Source of the DNA: Eucalyptus grandis
Taxonomy: Eukaryota; Streptophyta; Magnoliopsida; Myrtales; Myrtaceae
NCBI RefSeq assembly: GCF_016545825.1
Contig: NC_052621.1
Coordinates: 8,580,199 to 8,644,198, forward strand
Direction: 5' to 3'
DNA length: 64,000 nt
How positions within the stretch are numbered: position 1 is the first letter of the stretch; the number at the start of each line of letters is the position of its first letter. This document shows, piece by piece, positions 33,545 to 44,893 of this stretch. The notes under the pieces were generated by a model. It made no database searches. It worked only from the letters and a program-made list of their open reading frames with translations, and was not told the origin of the DNA. The position numbers and the translations under genes are program-made.

Positions 33545-36231
33545 CCATGAGAGCGAGAGTCCATAAAATTGATAAAAATTTGGAAAATGGAACTTTTGTA
33601 TTTTTCTCTCTCAAAACCATAATAATAAAAAACATCAGCCATTCATAATTTCTTATCCTTTAGACATGCTTCTGGTTATGATCATATCTTATCAACGTAA
33701 TGTCATAAAGAACCCAGCTGTAAACCAACAATTGATTATAACTATGCGTTTCTTCGGATGATCAATTACAAGCTCAGTATAATGTCAGCTAGTTCTAAAC
33801 ATCCGCATATAATGTCAAGCAGATCCAGAGTCAGAATCGAGGAGTGGAACCATATACGTGCCTCGAGACGAAGAGTTCTCGACGATAAAGGAATTGACGT
33901 TCTCAGCGAAGACGTTGTACTCCGTGGTGCATGCGCTGGTGCCGTCGCTCGAGACGGCGATAGTCGACACCGACTTGGGATTCCCGTTCTTCACCTCCAT
34001 CGACGAGCTCTTCAACGAAGGTGTCAACTTGCCCCCGTTGCAAAAGCAAGGCTTCTTCAAGGACCTCCTCCCTCGGCTCGTCAAGGCCGTCACTGATGTC
34101 GCCGACGATGTCCTGCGCTTCGAAACTCCCGAAACCCTTGACCGTGAGCAAACCCTATCCCTCTCCCTCTCCCTCTCCCTCTAGTTAGATTCTGTGTTTG
34201 ATAGTTGTCTTACAGAAATTTATTATTTACGGTGAAGATTATTATATATGTCTGAGACTTTTGATTAATAATAATTAGCTCTGTTGTTTCACTATGCAGG
34301 AGACAGATTCTTTTGGTTCAGCGACGACGAGTTTGCTCGTCAGACCCTAGCAGGAATCAACCCTTACACGATCCAGTTGGTCACGGTAATGTAATATATA
34401 ACGCGCAGCTATATACTTTGCTCATGTACATTAGTTTCATGATAATTAATTCCTAGAAGGTTAATATATAAGTGGTGTTAAAATGTGTACTTAGGAGTGG
34501 CCCTTAAAGAGCAAGCTTGACCCTAAGGTCTATGGTCCACCTGAATCAGCAATCACGATAGAGATTATTGAAAGGGAAATTAAAAGTTTTATGACCGTCG
34601 ATGAGGTACGAGGAAACTCCTTTGATGAAGTATCGCCTAATACAACCTATGAAATCAGACCAAACAAATTAATGAAATTCCACCCGATTCAACGTTGTGC
34701 AGGCCGTAAAGCAAAAGAAGCTGTTCATTTTGGACTATCACGACCTTTTCCTACCGTACGTGAACAAAGTGAGGCAGCTCAAGGGGACGACCCTATACGG
34801 GTCGAGGACCCTCTTCTTCTTGACCCCCGACGGGACGTTGAAGCCTCTCGCCATTGAGCTCACACGGCCACTGTCCGACGACGGTGGGAAGCCACAATGG
34901 AAGCAGGTGTTCACCCCGTCGTGGCACTCCACCGGCAAGTGGCTCTGGCGGCTCGCCAAAGCCCATGTCCTCGCCCACGACTCTGCATACCACCAGCTCG
35001 TCAGCCACTGGTAACAAAACAAGCCGGTCATTACATCTCGACGAGCAGGAATAAAAAAAGAGGTATAGATCTGAGAAATGCTAATTGCTTCGTTCGTCGC
35101 AGGTTGCGGACTCATTGTGCTACGGAACCTTACATAATAGCGGCAAACCGGCAACTGAGCGCAATGCACCCGATCTACAAGCTGTTGCACCCACACTTTC
35201 GGTACACGATGGAGATCAATGCTCTGGCTCGTGGGTATCTCGTCAACGGCGACGGCATCATCGAGAGCTCCTTCTCTCCCGGCAAGTACTCCATGGAGCT
35301 CAGCTCCGTCGCCTATGACAAGCAGTGGCAATTCGACTTACAAGCCTTGCCCAATGACTTAATTAGCAGGTATTGCACATCGATTAAAATTAGGGAAAGA
35401 GAAAAATTAGTCATATAATAACTCCATCCTTGCACTTGTCACGCTTTTCTGATCGTGTCAACTCCTGCCAGGGGATTGGCGGTGGAGGACCCGGCGGGAC
35501 CGCATGGCCTTAAGCTAGCGATCGAGGACTACCCCTTCGCCAACGACGGCCTCCTCCTATGGGACACCATCAGGGAGTGGGTCACCGACTACGTCAACCA
35601 CTACTACCCCGATCCGAGCCGCATCGCGTCGGACAAGGAGCTCCAGTCCTGGTGGACCGAGATCCGGACCGTCGGCCACGGCGACAAGAAAGACTTCCCC
35701 GGGTGGCCCGACCTCAAGACCCCGTCCGACCTCATCCACATCATCACCACCATAGTCTGGGTCGCCTCCGGCCACCACGCTGCGGTCAACTTCGGCCAGT
35801 ACACCTACGCCGGCTACTTCCCTAACCGGCCCACTATCGCCCGAATCAACATGCCCCACGAGGATCCCAAAGAAGAAGAGCTCAAGCTCTTCTGGAATAA
35901 GCCCGAGGTCACGCTCCTCACGTGCTTCCCGTCGCAGATACAGGCGACGAAGGTGATGGCGATCCTTGACGTGTTGTCGAACCACTCGCCGGATGAGGAG
36001 TACCTAGGGCAAGATCCGGAACCGGCGTGGAAGCAGGAGCCGACGATACACGCGGCCTTCGAGAGGTTCAACGGGAGGCTGAAGGAGCTTGAGGGCATCA
36101 TCGATGCGAGGAACAATGATCCGAAATTCAAGAATCGGAACGGAGCTGGGGTCGTACCGTACGAGCTGTTGAAGCCGTTCTCCGAGCCCGGCGTGACCGG
36201 GAAGGGAGTTCCATACAGCATATCCATCTGA
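28570..36231 (+). CDS. LOX2: LOX-A: plastid 13-lipoxygenase (LOX2 type), complete
   Basis: Adds O2 to C-13 of linolenic/linoleic acid, feeding jasmonate and leaf-aldehyde synthesis. Exons: 28570-28921, 30740-31008, 33017-33254, 33823-34143, 34300-34385, 34495-34605, 34703-35010, 35103-35369, 35472-36231. All introns are GT-AG and the sum is 2712 bases (903 residues), normal for the family. Residues 1 to about 60 are Ser/Arg-rich with few acids, a plastid transit peptide. A PLAT/LH2 domain follows to about 215, then the catalytic domain. Iron ligands by alignment to soybean LOX-1: His561 (SHW, split by intron 7), His566, His753, Asn757 and terminal Ile903. Ser618-Phe619 is the type-2 13-LOX signature. 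Ala604 (S-stereochemistry) and Arg770 are present. Introns 1 and 2 are enlarged by insertions. No lesion was seen. Confidence 0.97.
29473..29838. mobile_element. MITE in LOX-A intron 1
   Basis: Two arms of about 85 bases form an imperfect inverted repeat: left arm around 29480-29575 (AAATTAATCATTAAACATTT, then GACGTTTTATG), right arm around 29750-29834, which reads as its diverged reverse complement. No coding capacity. LOX-B intron 1 is only 579 bp and lacks it. Confidence 0.55.
30129..30620 (+). repeat. 246-bp tandem duplication in LOX-A intron 1
   Basis: Two adjacent, nearly identical units (30129-30374 and 30375-30620) starting CCATGATATAGACAATATAT and including a (GA)n tract and 'atggtcctagcctgc'. 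A few indels separate them. LOX-B has one diverged counterpart near 52950-53250, so the doubling occurred in LOX-A only, and recently. Confidence 0.9.
31244..32372. mobile_element. PIF/Harbinger-like TIR element in LOX-A intron 2, with GC-rich island
   Basis: TSD TTA at 31241-31243 and 32373-32375. Termini: left GGCTGCGTTTGTTTGTATTT, right (reverse complement) GGGTGCGTTTATTTGTGTTT. AT-rich arms enclose a GC-rich core (about 31390-32100). The core is open for about 300 codons on both strands, giving Arg/Pro/Gly-rich low-complexity translations that I attribute to composition. No transposase. LOX-B intron 2 is 266 bp and has no such insertion. The terminal bases resemble those of the two elements nested in the Gypsy. 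Confidence 0.8.
32376..33016 (+). other. Rest of LOX-A intron 2, with a 109-bp imperfect repeat bearing two G-boxes
   Basis: No coding signal. Two similar segments about 109 bases apart, at 32620 and 32729 (TAACGTACCATGCACGTGAA and TAACGTACGATGCACGTGAA), each contain CACGTG (32637-32642 and 32746-32751). This sequence has no counterpart in the short intron 2 of LOX-B. Confidence 0.6.
33502..33540 (+). repeat. (AG)n microsatellite in LOX-A intron 3
   Basis: About 19 uninterrupted AG units. Not expanded in LOX-B. Confidence 0.95.
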
Positions 36232-37148
36232 GAAGACGGCCTTCAAAGTTTGCTTAATAATGGTCCGTTTGTTTAATGGAAAAAGATTTTGTCGAATTTT
36301 TTTTTGTTGAATTTTTTTTTTTTCAAAGTTTGAATCAGTTGGAAAGATGAATCGATAGAAAATATCTTCATAATCAACAAAACATATTTAATTAGATCAA
36401 GAAAATGATTTCTTTTTTTAAGAATGAGAATTTATTTTTCAAAATACGATTACATATTAGTGTCTACATTAGAGACCCTTGCATTTGGCCATGAGAACCT
36501 CGATGCCCGTGCTTGGACCCTCTATGGCCAAGCCTATATCCTAGAGGTCAGGCTTTGGGACACCAATTTCCATGCTTCAGTCCTCGACGACCGTACTTGG
36601 GTACTCAACTCCCACTCCTAAGTCACTAGACTCCTAAGTCACTAGCGCTTGAGAACAGGCCAACCAAGGCTAGGTTCTGTTACTTAGCAATCGCCCCTAG
36701 ATCCAACAAGGTTGGGCCCGAGTCGCTTGAGGCCAGGCCCAAGACCCCAATGCTCATTAAATTATTACTTAATATTGGATTAATTCCCAACTCTCATTTT
36801 AGTTATTTACTGATATTTATTTATATTCATCAATTGTCCAATATTTCTTATTGTTTGCAAACTTTAATTTTCATCTCTTAAAAAATCCTTAAATTCATCC
36901 AGCTTTTCTTTTTTAAATTACGAACTTTATTACTAGGCCAAACACTTTCGTGATTCCCTGATTGAACCAATCAATAGTGTGAATATGCCGACTTTATTTC
37001 CTGCATTATGGAAGGCAAGTGGGTTGGGTATGCAAAATTGGAATTTCTTGTCAAAACCGTAACTGATGGGCACTACGCAAGCATGTTTGGCAACTCTCAT
37101 AAAAATATATTGGTAAATACAAAATTCAGAAAAATGAAAACATAAGTG
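36232..37148. other. Spacer between LOX-A and block X copy 2
   Basis: LOX-A 3' region, no gene recognised. It contains T-rich stretches, a 16-bp direct repeat (GACTCCTAAGTCACTA, about 36615-36650), and a start similar to MITE ends (GGTCCGTTTGTTTAATGG at about 36262) with no clear partner. I could not pick a convincing polyadenylation signal. Confidence 0.5.
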
Positions 37149-38664
37149 CTGAAAATAAAATATTGAAATTAAGAAAGAGAATGAAGGGTAAAGAAGTTCT
37201 TACAAATGGTAAAATCATCAAGTTTGCGAGACACCATTCGTCAAATCTCTTCTTTTATGGGCAGAATAATTTGTTTTTAGTTTGTAACAGAAATTTCAAG
37301 CGATGTTATCAACAATTTGACATTGACACAAGGGTGTAATTCCCTTAAAAAGCACCAACATTAGATTGGATCCTAATTCCGGCCCAAATACACCAGCTTT
37401 GCATTGGCTCTTAATTATGGCTCAATTTTTTTTTTTTTTGTCTCATGAAAACACCAACTTTCATATTGTATCGGAAAAAGAAGGTTGTGAGTTCTAATCA
37501 ACCATGCTTTCATTTGATAGCTTAAAATTTAGAACAGTAATTGTGTATTTATAATATTGAACTAAATTATTTCAAAACGTGGAATATTTTTCAAAACTTA
37601 AATTCACAAGAGATTTACAAGTTAAAAACAGCACACGAAACTCAACTTTTAATGGCAATTATTTTGTGTTGTCAATTGGTGTGAATTACCATAATTTGCC
37701 CACTTTTTTGGGCAATATACTGTCATTACTAATCTCACAGCAAGTATGAACTTTTCCTAGAATTTTTCCGAGTTAGTTAAAAGGCTAAACATTTCTTTTG
37801 CATTCGCTTCATAATATAAAGAGATGTGAACTAGATAATGGACGTTTGAATCCATTACCTTAATTTATTCCATCAATGCCTATTTCCTCGGCCTATCATA
37901 TGCATTGTTGCGCAACAACTGAGGAAGTTTGAAATTTCCTTTTTCTCCTGGAAACTTTTTATAAGATGAAAAAAACGAAATATTATTTTAGTATCAGAAA
38001 AAAAAAAAAACTTATATGGCGAAATTCATGAACTTGAATCACGTTCCTGTGAGCAATACCTTTCTTCACTCTGAGTTCTTTCTTATCAAATAGAAGATGA
38101 AGAGAAAAGCTAAGCATCTTTTAAAGTACAAGGATATTATCAATTCAGTCTTAAACTTATTATACGAACTTTAACATGGTCTTAAATTTTTACCTAAAAT
38201 TTCAATGTAGCCATTTTGGTCAATTTCGTTTGAAATTACTAACTTGGGGGTTCAGTCATCATTAGCCATTTTAAGTGGCACGGTTGGCGATCTGACCTAA
38301 ACAAATTGAATTGCAACAACGTGATTTTGCATGAATTTATGAATTTTCTTTTTTATATTATTTCGTTCATTTTCTTCCTTTTACTGCTTCCCTTTTTCTT
38401 TTCTTTCCCTTTCCCTTTCCCTTGATTCAAATAAGATTTCTCTTTTCCGCAAGTAAAAGGAACATCTAAATATCAGAATTATCGAAGAAATTTGAGCCCT
38501 AGCGGCGAAAACACAAATTCCTCATATCAGCCTAATCGAAAGCCTCCATTTTGTCTATACAGCAGGAATGAAAGTCTTCATCTACCTTGAACAACAGCTA
38601 AAACACAGATAAATGCACCTAAAACAAAGGAAATGTCTCATATTATCATGACGTAGACACACAC

Positions 38665-38946
38665 ATGATTCAATCATTCAGGCACGTGCCGGTGGCTCGG
38701 ATGAAAGCAAGCAAGAAGAAGAATCCGAACAGAGCCCACTTCGGAGAGGATTTCGATTTCGTGATGAAGTACAAGCGAACAGCTGAGACGCGATGCTCTC
38801 AGTATCGACAGTCAGAGTCGTCATATCTAGGGCTTGAGCCCTCCAAACCTAGGGACTCGAGCTCCAGGCGACAGGAGAAGTCAAGCAGCCCAGATCTGAG
38901 GCTCAAGCTCAATGCCACGGCGGAGCTCAACGTCGTCCAAGATTAG
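38665..38946 (+). CDS. Unrecognised 93-codon ORF (block X copy 2)
   Basis: Undisrupted counterpart of the frame at 2844. ATG at 38665; the product is basic near the N-terminus (KASKKKNPNRAHFG), then Ser/Arg-rich with one DLRLKL segment, ending at TAG. Copy 1 holds an extra DLRL repeat and the Copia-1 insertion. I recognise no family. It may be non-coding sequence that happens to be open. Confidence 0.22.
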   Translation: MIQSFRHVPVARMKASKKKNPNRAHFGEDFDFVMKYKRTAETRCSQYRQSESSYLGLEPSKPRDSSSRRQEKSSSPDLRLKLNATAELNVVQD

Positions 38947-39240
38947 GGAGCCACTGAGCTTCACTACAAACTAAGCGGGAGGAGGGGACGTGTGATGATG
39001 ATGGTGGATAACAAAGACATCCTAGGTAGAGTGAGGATCATACATTTGAGGGAAAAAAATTAAGAAGAAGGATAACGGTAAAGATTGTAAGAAGAAGAAG
39101 ACGACAAACCATAAAGAATAGAGAATAAAGTAAAAAGAAGAAGAAGAAGAGAAAATAAGAAAGAGAGAGAAAATAAAAGAAAATCGAAAATGCATAAATT
39201 ACTCAAAGAAAATTGTTCCAAATAAAATTTGTATCATTCA

Positions 39241-39478
39241 TGTTGGAAATATGAAGATACCGATTCCGAGTATCATTCCGAGCATTAGTGATTGATTTGG
39301 TTTATTGGTGATTTGCTTGGTAAAATAGGACATAGAATCATTATGTAATCAGTGTATATTTCCTTTCCCAGCTTACTTCCTCTCACTAAGATTATAAGTG
39401 GAGGAACATACATGTACAAGAGATATACTGAGAATACGTACATTATTTTTCCTCTCAACTCCACCTCAGTTTCTATCA
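39241..39478 (+). repeat. Copia-2 5' LTR
   Basis: TG...CA ends; pairs with 44663-44888. Holds a short internal duplication of ATTCCGAG missing from the other LTR. Confidence 0.92.
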
Positions 39479-39490
39479 TGGTATCAGAGC
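39479..39490 (+). other. Copia-2 primer binding site
   Basis: TGGTATCAGAGC directly after the 5' LTR. Confidence 0.9.
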
Positions 39491-39617
39491 ATAGGTCCCA
39501 GACCTAGCTTCCGCGATCTCAGAATTGCCCTCGTTTCTTTCTTGAGTTATTGTTATTGCAGTTTTTCAATCTGCAAAACAAACCAAAAAGCCGAGTTGGA
39601 ATTCAATCTTTTGTACC

Positions 39618-41260
39618 ATGGCAAGAAAAGGGAATACTCAGGATTCACCTTTGGAGGAAATGCCTCAAGATCAAACTTCAGCTTCATTGGTTCAGATCAA
39701 TCCGAATGAGCAGGAGGATGCAGTCATAAAAAAACCTGAGGATCCTCAAAACACCATTATTTTTCCTTCTGTTTCTAGTCCTGTTTTTCCTTCGGCTTCT
39801 GGTCCTTTTTTTTCCTTTTGCTTCTGGTCCAATGCAATGGCCTGTGTTTCTGTGGTACCCTGTTCAAGGCCAATGGGGTGCTGGTTCAGGACAGGGGTGG
39901 GCTCAACATGGCCCGTATGCGGGAGAAAGCTCCCACGTCTTTGGACCACAACCTAGAGGAGATCCAAGCCCTAACAAAAATGAAGGCGACCTGAGTCAAG
40001 AATCGGATCGGAGGGATCCGAACCAAGGAAATGGTGCTACACAGGGTCAAGGGTTCGGGTCCATACCGGGTCAAGGACCAAACCCGTACCCGTTTTTTGG
40101 ATCCGGCTATGCACCGTACCTGTTTCCTTTTGGTAGCAACAGTCGACTCGAAGTCGGTGACCCTCTTTTCACTTCACCGGCAGATGGGCCAGATCTGAAA
40201 CTCATCCAGCTACAACTCACCGGCCTCGACAACTACAGCACCTGGGCGCGTGATTTCCATAGAGTCCTCATCACCAAAGACAAAGAGGGTTTTTCTCGAC
40301 GAATCCGTGCCCTACCTAATAGATGAACGGCTTCAACGGCATTGGCGACGGTGTAATCAATTGGTACGTACCTGGATCGAAACTGCCTTGCGCCGGACAT
40401 TACAGCAAGACTCCCTCCAACAGAGGACTCGAGAACCTACTGGGAAAGCATCCGTGAGATGTACGGACGGCTAGATCGGGTGAAGCTATTCACCATAACA
40501 CAGGCTCTCTTCGATTTGAAGCAGGGGAACCTCATGGTTACCGCTTGCTTCAATCGGCTCTCGGCTCTTTGGAACGAGCTCGAGGCGGCCGAGGAATGAC
40601 TGGAGGGGCTCGAAATCACACTTCGTCAGTACAGAGCCATAAAGGAAAGGGAGAAGGTGACGCGGTTCTTATTGAGCTTGAATGAGACGTATGCTACCTT
40701 TAGGTCACAAATCCTGACGATGGAGCCGACGCCACCACTCGGCCGAATCTACCAACTGGTCGTTCAGGAAGAGATTCAACAGTTGGCGATGGTTGAGCAT
40801 GCATGGACAGTTGATGGAGTCGCCCTTGCTGCTACGCTCGTGGGTGGTTTCAGTTTGCTAGATTCGACGCTCGGCGGCCATGGGGGAGCAGAAGCTTTGG
40901 GAAAGCCGGACACCTTGCAGCTGCGAGGAAGAAAAATCTTGGGAACCCTAAGAACCCACGGATGAATGGCCAAGATTAGAAGAAGCATTCGACGGCTCCC
41001 CTTCACCCAGCACTTTTTTTGGATCCAACGGTGGATATCCCTCCTTTGGCTTGGCTGAATCTAACGGCTCTCACTTGGCCACGTCAACACTCATCTATAT
41101 GGGATCAAACGGACCACGCCATGCCACGTCATCGCATAGACCAGGTGGGTAAATTTCCAAAAATAAAGGAAAATTTTGTGAATATTGTAGACGTCCGCAT
41201 CATACAATTGAAACTTGCTGGAAGTTGCATGGCAAGCCGGGTGATAAAGAAAAAAAGGAA
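39618..41260 (+). pseudogene. gag: Copia-2 gag (broken)
   Basis: ATG at 39618 (MARKGNTQDSP). Frameshifts near 39815-39830 and 40290, and a stop near 40600, divide the frame. The conserved gag core shows in pieces (LTGLDNYSTWARDFHRVL; DLKQGNLMVTACFNRLSALW; PPLGRIYQLVVQEE). A zinc knuckle lies near 41176-41222 (CEYCRRPHHTIETCWK, in a frame offset from its flanks). It retains the Gln (CAG at about 40522) that became TAG in Copia-1. Confidence 0.85.
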
Positions 41261-44200
41261 AATGAGTTTTCTGCTTATCAGGTGTTGGCACTGAGGATTG
41301 ATGGGGCACATCAACCAATTACCCAAGATCAATACCAGAACATCATGAGGGCTTTGAATCATTTAACCACAAGTGACAAGAGTGCAGCCTTTTCAGGTAC
41401 TATCCTTGGTAAAACGAACTCAATACCAATTGATGCATGGATTATAGATTCGGGTGCAAGTGATCATATAATATGCAATGAGAAATTATTTTCCTATGCT
41501 CAGAAAAGTCCATATTTATATACTATGCGACTTCCGAATGACAATGTTACTCATGTCACTAAGGTTGGAACTGTTCACCTTAGCTCCGATATTGTCCTTA
41601 AAAATGTCCTCCATATTCCAGAGTTTGAGTTCAACTTGATATCCGTCTCAAAAGCTTGTGAAGACAATTCTTGTGGTGTCATTTTCAACTCCGACAATTA
41701 TTTCTTTCAGGACCTTTCGACTGGCAAACTGATGGGCTTGGGTAGTGTTGCACAAGGACTTTACTTTTGGATTAGTTCTTCTCAAGTTTTTGATAAAAGC
41801 ACTTCTTGTAATGCTATTATCAATAATAAAAATCTTAATTTCCATCAACACTTGGGTCATAGTGCATGTTTCCCTAATCCGAAATATCCCATTTGTCCCC
41901 TAGCTAAACAATCTCGGACACAAATTCCCATTAGCACATCTTGAGCCAGCATTGCCTTCTCTTTACTACACATTGATATTTGGGGATCTTATCACACACC
42001 ACATCATGATGGGTCACGATTCTTTCTTACCATTATTGATGATTATAGTCGTGCGACTTGGGTTTTCCTCATGCAGTCAAAGAGCCAAACTTTCCCAACT
42101 CTATCAAATTTTCTCACTCTTATTGAAAATCAATTCAAAAAAACTGTTCAAAAAATTCGTACGGACAATGGACGTGAATTCTATACTAGAGAGTGTGAAT
42201 CTTTTCTATCATCTAAGGGAATAATCCATGAAAGCTCTTGCACATATACTCCTCGGCAGAATGGGATAGTTGTGCATAAACATCGGCACCTCTTAGAGGT
42301 TGCTCGTGCTCTTAAATACCAGGCTTCGATTCCTGAAGATTTTTGGGGAGACTGCGTTGTTACGGTAGCCTATTTGATTAATTGAATGCCGACACGGATT
42401 CTCAATGGGCGAACACCTTTTCAATTGCCTTATGAAAATGAAGCAAAAATTGATCATCTCAGAGTATTTGGATGCTTGTGTTATGCCACAACAGTAGGGC
42501 CTCGGGATAAAATGGACCCTCGTGCTATTCCATGTATTTTTATGGGATATCCCTCATTGCAAAAAGGTTATAGAGTCATGGAGATCTCTACAGGTCACTT
42601 CTTTGTGAGTAGGGATGTGGTTTTTCATGAATACATATTTCCATTTCGGGAAAGTACCCCCTCATCCTCTATCTCAGCTCCCAATCATCGCCCCTTTTTA
42701 TTAGAAGAAGATTTATGTATGGAACCTCCATATGTAACCATTGCACCAGAATAACCTGCACCAATAACAACAAATCAAATTCATCACGGAGCTAAATTAT
42801 TTGTTCTTTCAGATGAGGAAAATCAGCCATCCAATTCTCCGGTCACTTCTTGACAACAAGAGTTACAGTGTTCTTCACAAGACTACTTACCTATCATTAC
42901 TGAAGAAGGAAGAGTGGGGGAGCCTCGGCATTCTGGTCGACATACACGACCACCCACCTGGACAAAGGATTACATATGCCCTACAATAAATTCTCCAAGT
43001 ATACAATATTCGGTCTCTTTGTACGTTTCTTTTGTCAGCTGTCACCGGAACATATATGCTGCATCTATCGGATTTCTGAAGAACAGGAGCCGTCTTCCTA
43101 TGATGAGGCGGCATGCGACCCTAAATGGCAGGATGCAATGGAAGCTGAGCTTAAAGCACTGACTGAAAACCACACATGGGACATTGTTCCTTTACCTCCA
43201 CATCGAAGACCCATTGAATGCAAATGGGTTTACAAGATAAAGTTCAAGGCAAATGGTCCCATCGAGAGATACAAGGCTCGGTTAGTTGCGAAGGGTTTCA
43301 CGCAATGGGAAGGTTTTGATTACCATGAAACATTTTCCCCTGTAGCTAAAGAAGTTACTATCCGTTCCTTTTTATCTATTGCAGCCCTTTGTAATTGGCA
43401 ACTACATCAGATGGATGTTCATAATGCCTTCCTACATGGGGATTTAGATGAAGAGATTTACATGAAACTTCCACCGGGTTTACGCAAGACAGGGGGAGTC
43501 TCGTGTGTGTCGTCTACGCAAATCCGTGTATGGACTTAAACAAGCTTCTAGACAGTGGTATGCCAAATTCACTACTGCACTAATCGGTGTAGGATTCCAG
43601 CACTCCAAGCACGATTATGCCCTGTTTACTTGGACTGAAGGTACTTTATCAATTTATTTGTTGATATATGTTGACGACATTCTTATAATGGGAAACAATG
43701 AGTTGGCCATTACAAGGTTCGAAAAATATTTGCATTCTGCTTTTCATATCAGGGATTTGGGACCACCCAAATTTTCCTAGGTATTAAAATAGCTCGCTCC
43801 GATAAGGGAATCGGCCTTAGTCAACGAAAGTTCATTTTGGAGATAGTTTTAGAAGCAGGATTATCAGGATGCAAACCGGCTGCCATACCGATTGAACAAA
43901 ATGTGAAGCTAACAATGCATGAATACGATATGAGCTTGCCTTCTTCACAGTTGATCCATTGCTAGAGGATCCATCGGGATATCAGCGTCTTTGTTGGAAA
44001 ACTAATCTACCTCACCATGACAAGACCCGATATTTGTTATGCAGTGCATATACTCAGTCAGTTCATGCACAAGCCGAAGCAATCTTATATGAATGCCGCA
44101 TTAAAGGTTGTGAAGTACCTGAAAAAATGTCCGGGACTTGGTATTTTCTTATCTCATGATTGCGATATGAAGATAACAGCCTTTTGTGATACAAATTATG

Positions 44201-44600
44201 CCACTTGTCCAATGACAAGGAGATCGGTTACTAGTTTTTGTATCAAATTAGGGAATTCACTCATCTCATGGAAGACAAAGAAGCAGTCGACCGTGTCACT
44301 GTTGTCAGCCGAATCAGAATATCAAGCCGTGGCAAAGACTATTTGTGAGATAGTGTGGATACGTGGATTACTCTTCGACCTTGGAGTACGAATTGAGGGA
44401 CCCAGTGAACTATTTTATGACAATGATGCAGCACTCAAGTTAGTGGCAAATCCAGTTTTTCATGAGAGGACTAAACATATAGAAGTTGATTGTCATATCA
44501 CTTGAGACAAGATTCGAGAAGGGATCATCACAACAAGAGGAATTTGAATTGTAGAGCAACCTATAGATATCTTTACCAAGCCATTATGCCAAAGACAACA
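41225..44600 (+). pseudogene. pol: Copia-2 pol: protease to RNase H (broken)
   Basis: Protease DSGASDH near 41448-41468. Integrase region with a zinc-binding segment (FHQHLGHS ... CPLAKQS), core near 41970-42350 (RTDNGREFYTRECESF; IPEDFWGDC), and C-terminal part 42386-42754. RT at 42976-43780 with YVDD intact at 43667-43678, split by frameshifts near 43495 and 43775. RNase H at 44017-44505 (FCDTNYATCPMTRRSVT; KHIEVDCH). At least four stops are TGA where an Arg CGA is expected (41942, 42383, 44504, about 44546), each one CpG C-to-T transition. Better preserved than Copia-1 pol but not autonomous. Confidence 0.9.
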
Positions 44601-44648
44601 TACATACCTTTTGAGCAAGCTAGGTATCCTTGACATATACAGGCCACC

Positions 44649-44662
44649 AGCTTGAGGGGGAG
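44649..44662 (+). other. Copia-2 polypurine tract
   Basis: AGCTTGAGGGGGAG just before the 3' LTR, nearly the same as that of Copia-1. Confidence 0.82.
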
Positions 44663-44888
44663 TGTTGGAAATATAAAGATACTGATTCCGAGCATCAGTG
44701 ATTGATTTGGTTTATTGGTGATTAGCTTGGTAAAATAGGACATAGAATCATTATGTAATCAGTGTATATTTCCTTTCCCATCTTACTTCCTCTCACTAAG
44801 ATTATAAGTGGAGGATCATACATGTACAAGAGATATAATGAGAATACGTAAATTATTTTTCCTCTCAACTCCACCTTAGTTTCTATCA
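44663..44888 (+). repeat. Copia-2 3' LTR
   Basis: Pairs with 39241-39478; followed by ATTCA. Confidence 0.92.
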
Positions 44889-44893
44889 ATTCA

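Larger units (their letters stand above)
39241..44888 (+). mobile_element. Copia-2, full-length but defective LTR retrotransposon
   Basis: LTRs of 238 and 226 bp begin TGTTGGAAATAT and end TTCTATCA, flanked by ATTCA (39236-39240 and 44889-44893). The corresponding empty site in copy 1 is GTTCA at 8861-8865. The encoded proteins are close to those of Copia-1 (same motifs, same domain order) but the LTRs differ, so the two are related families that landed separately. The LTRs differ by about 3% plus a short indel. Confidence 0.95.
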
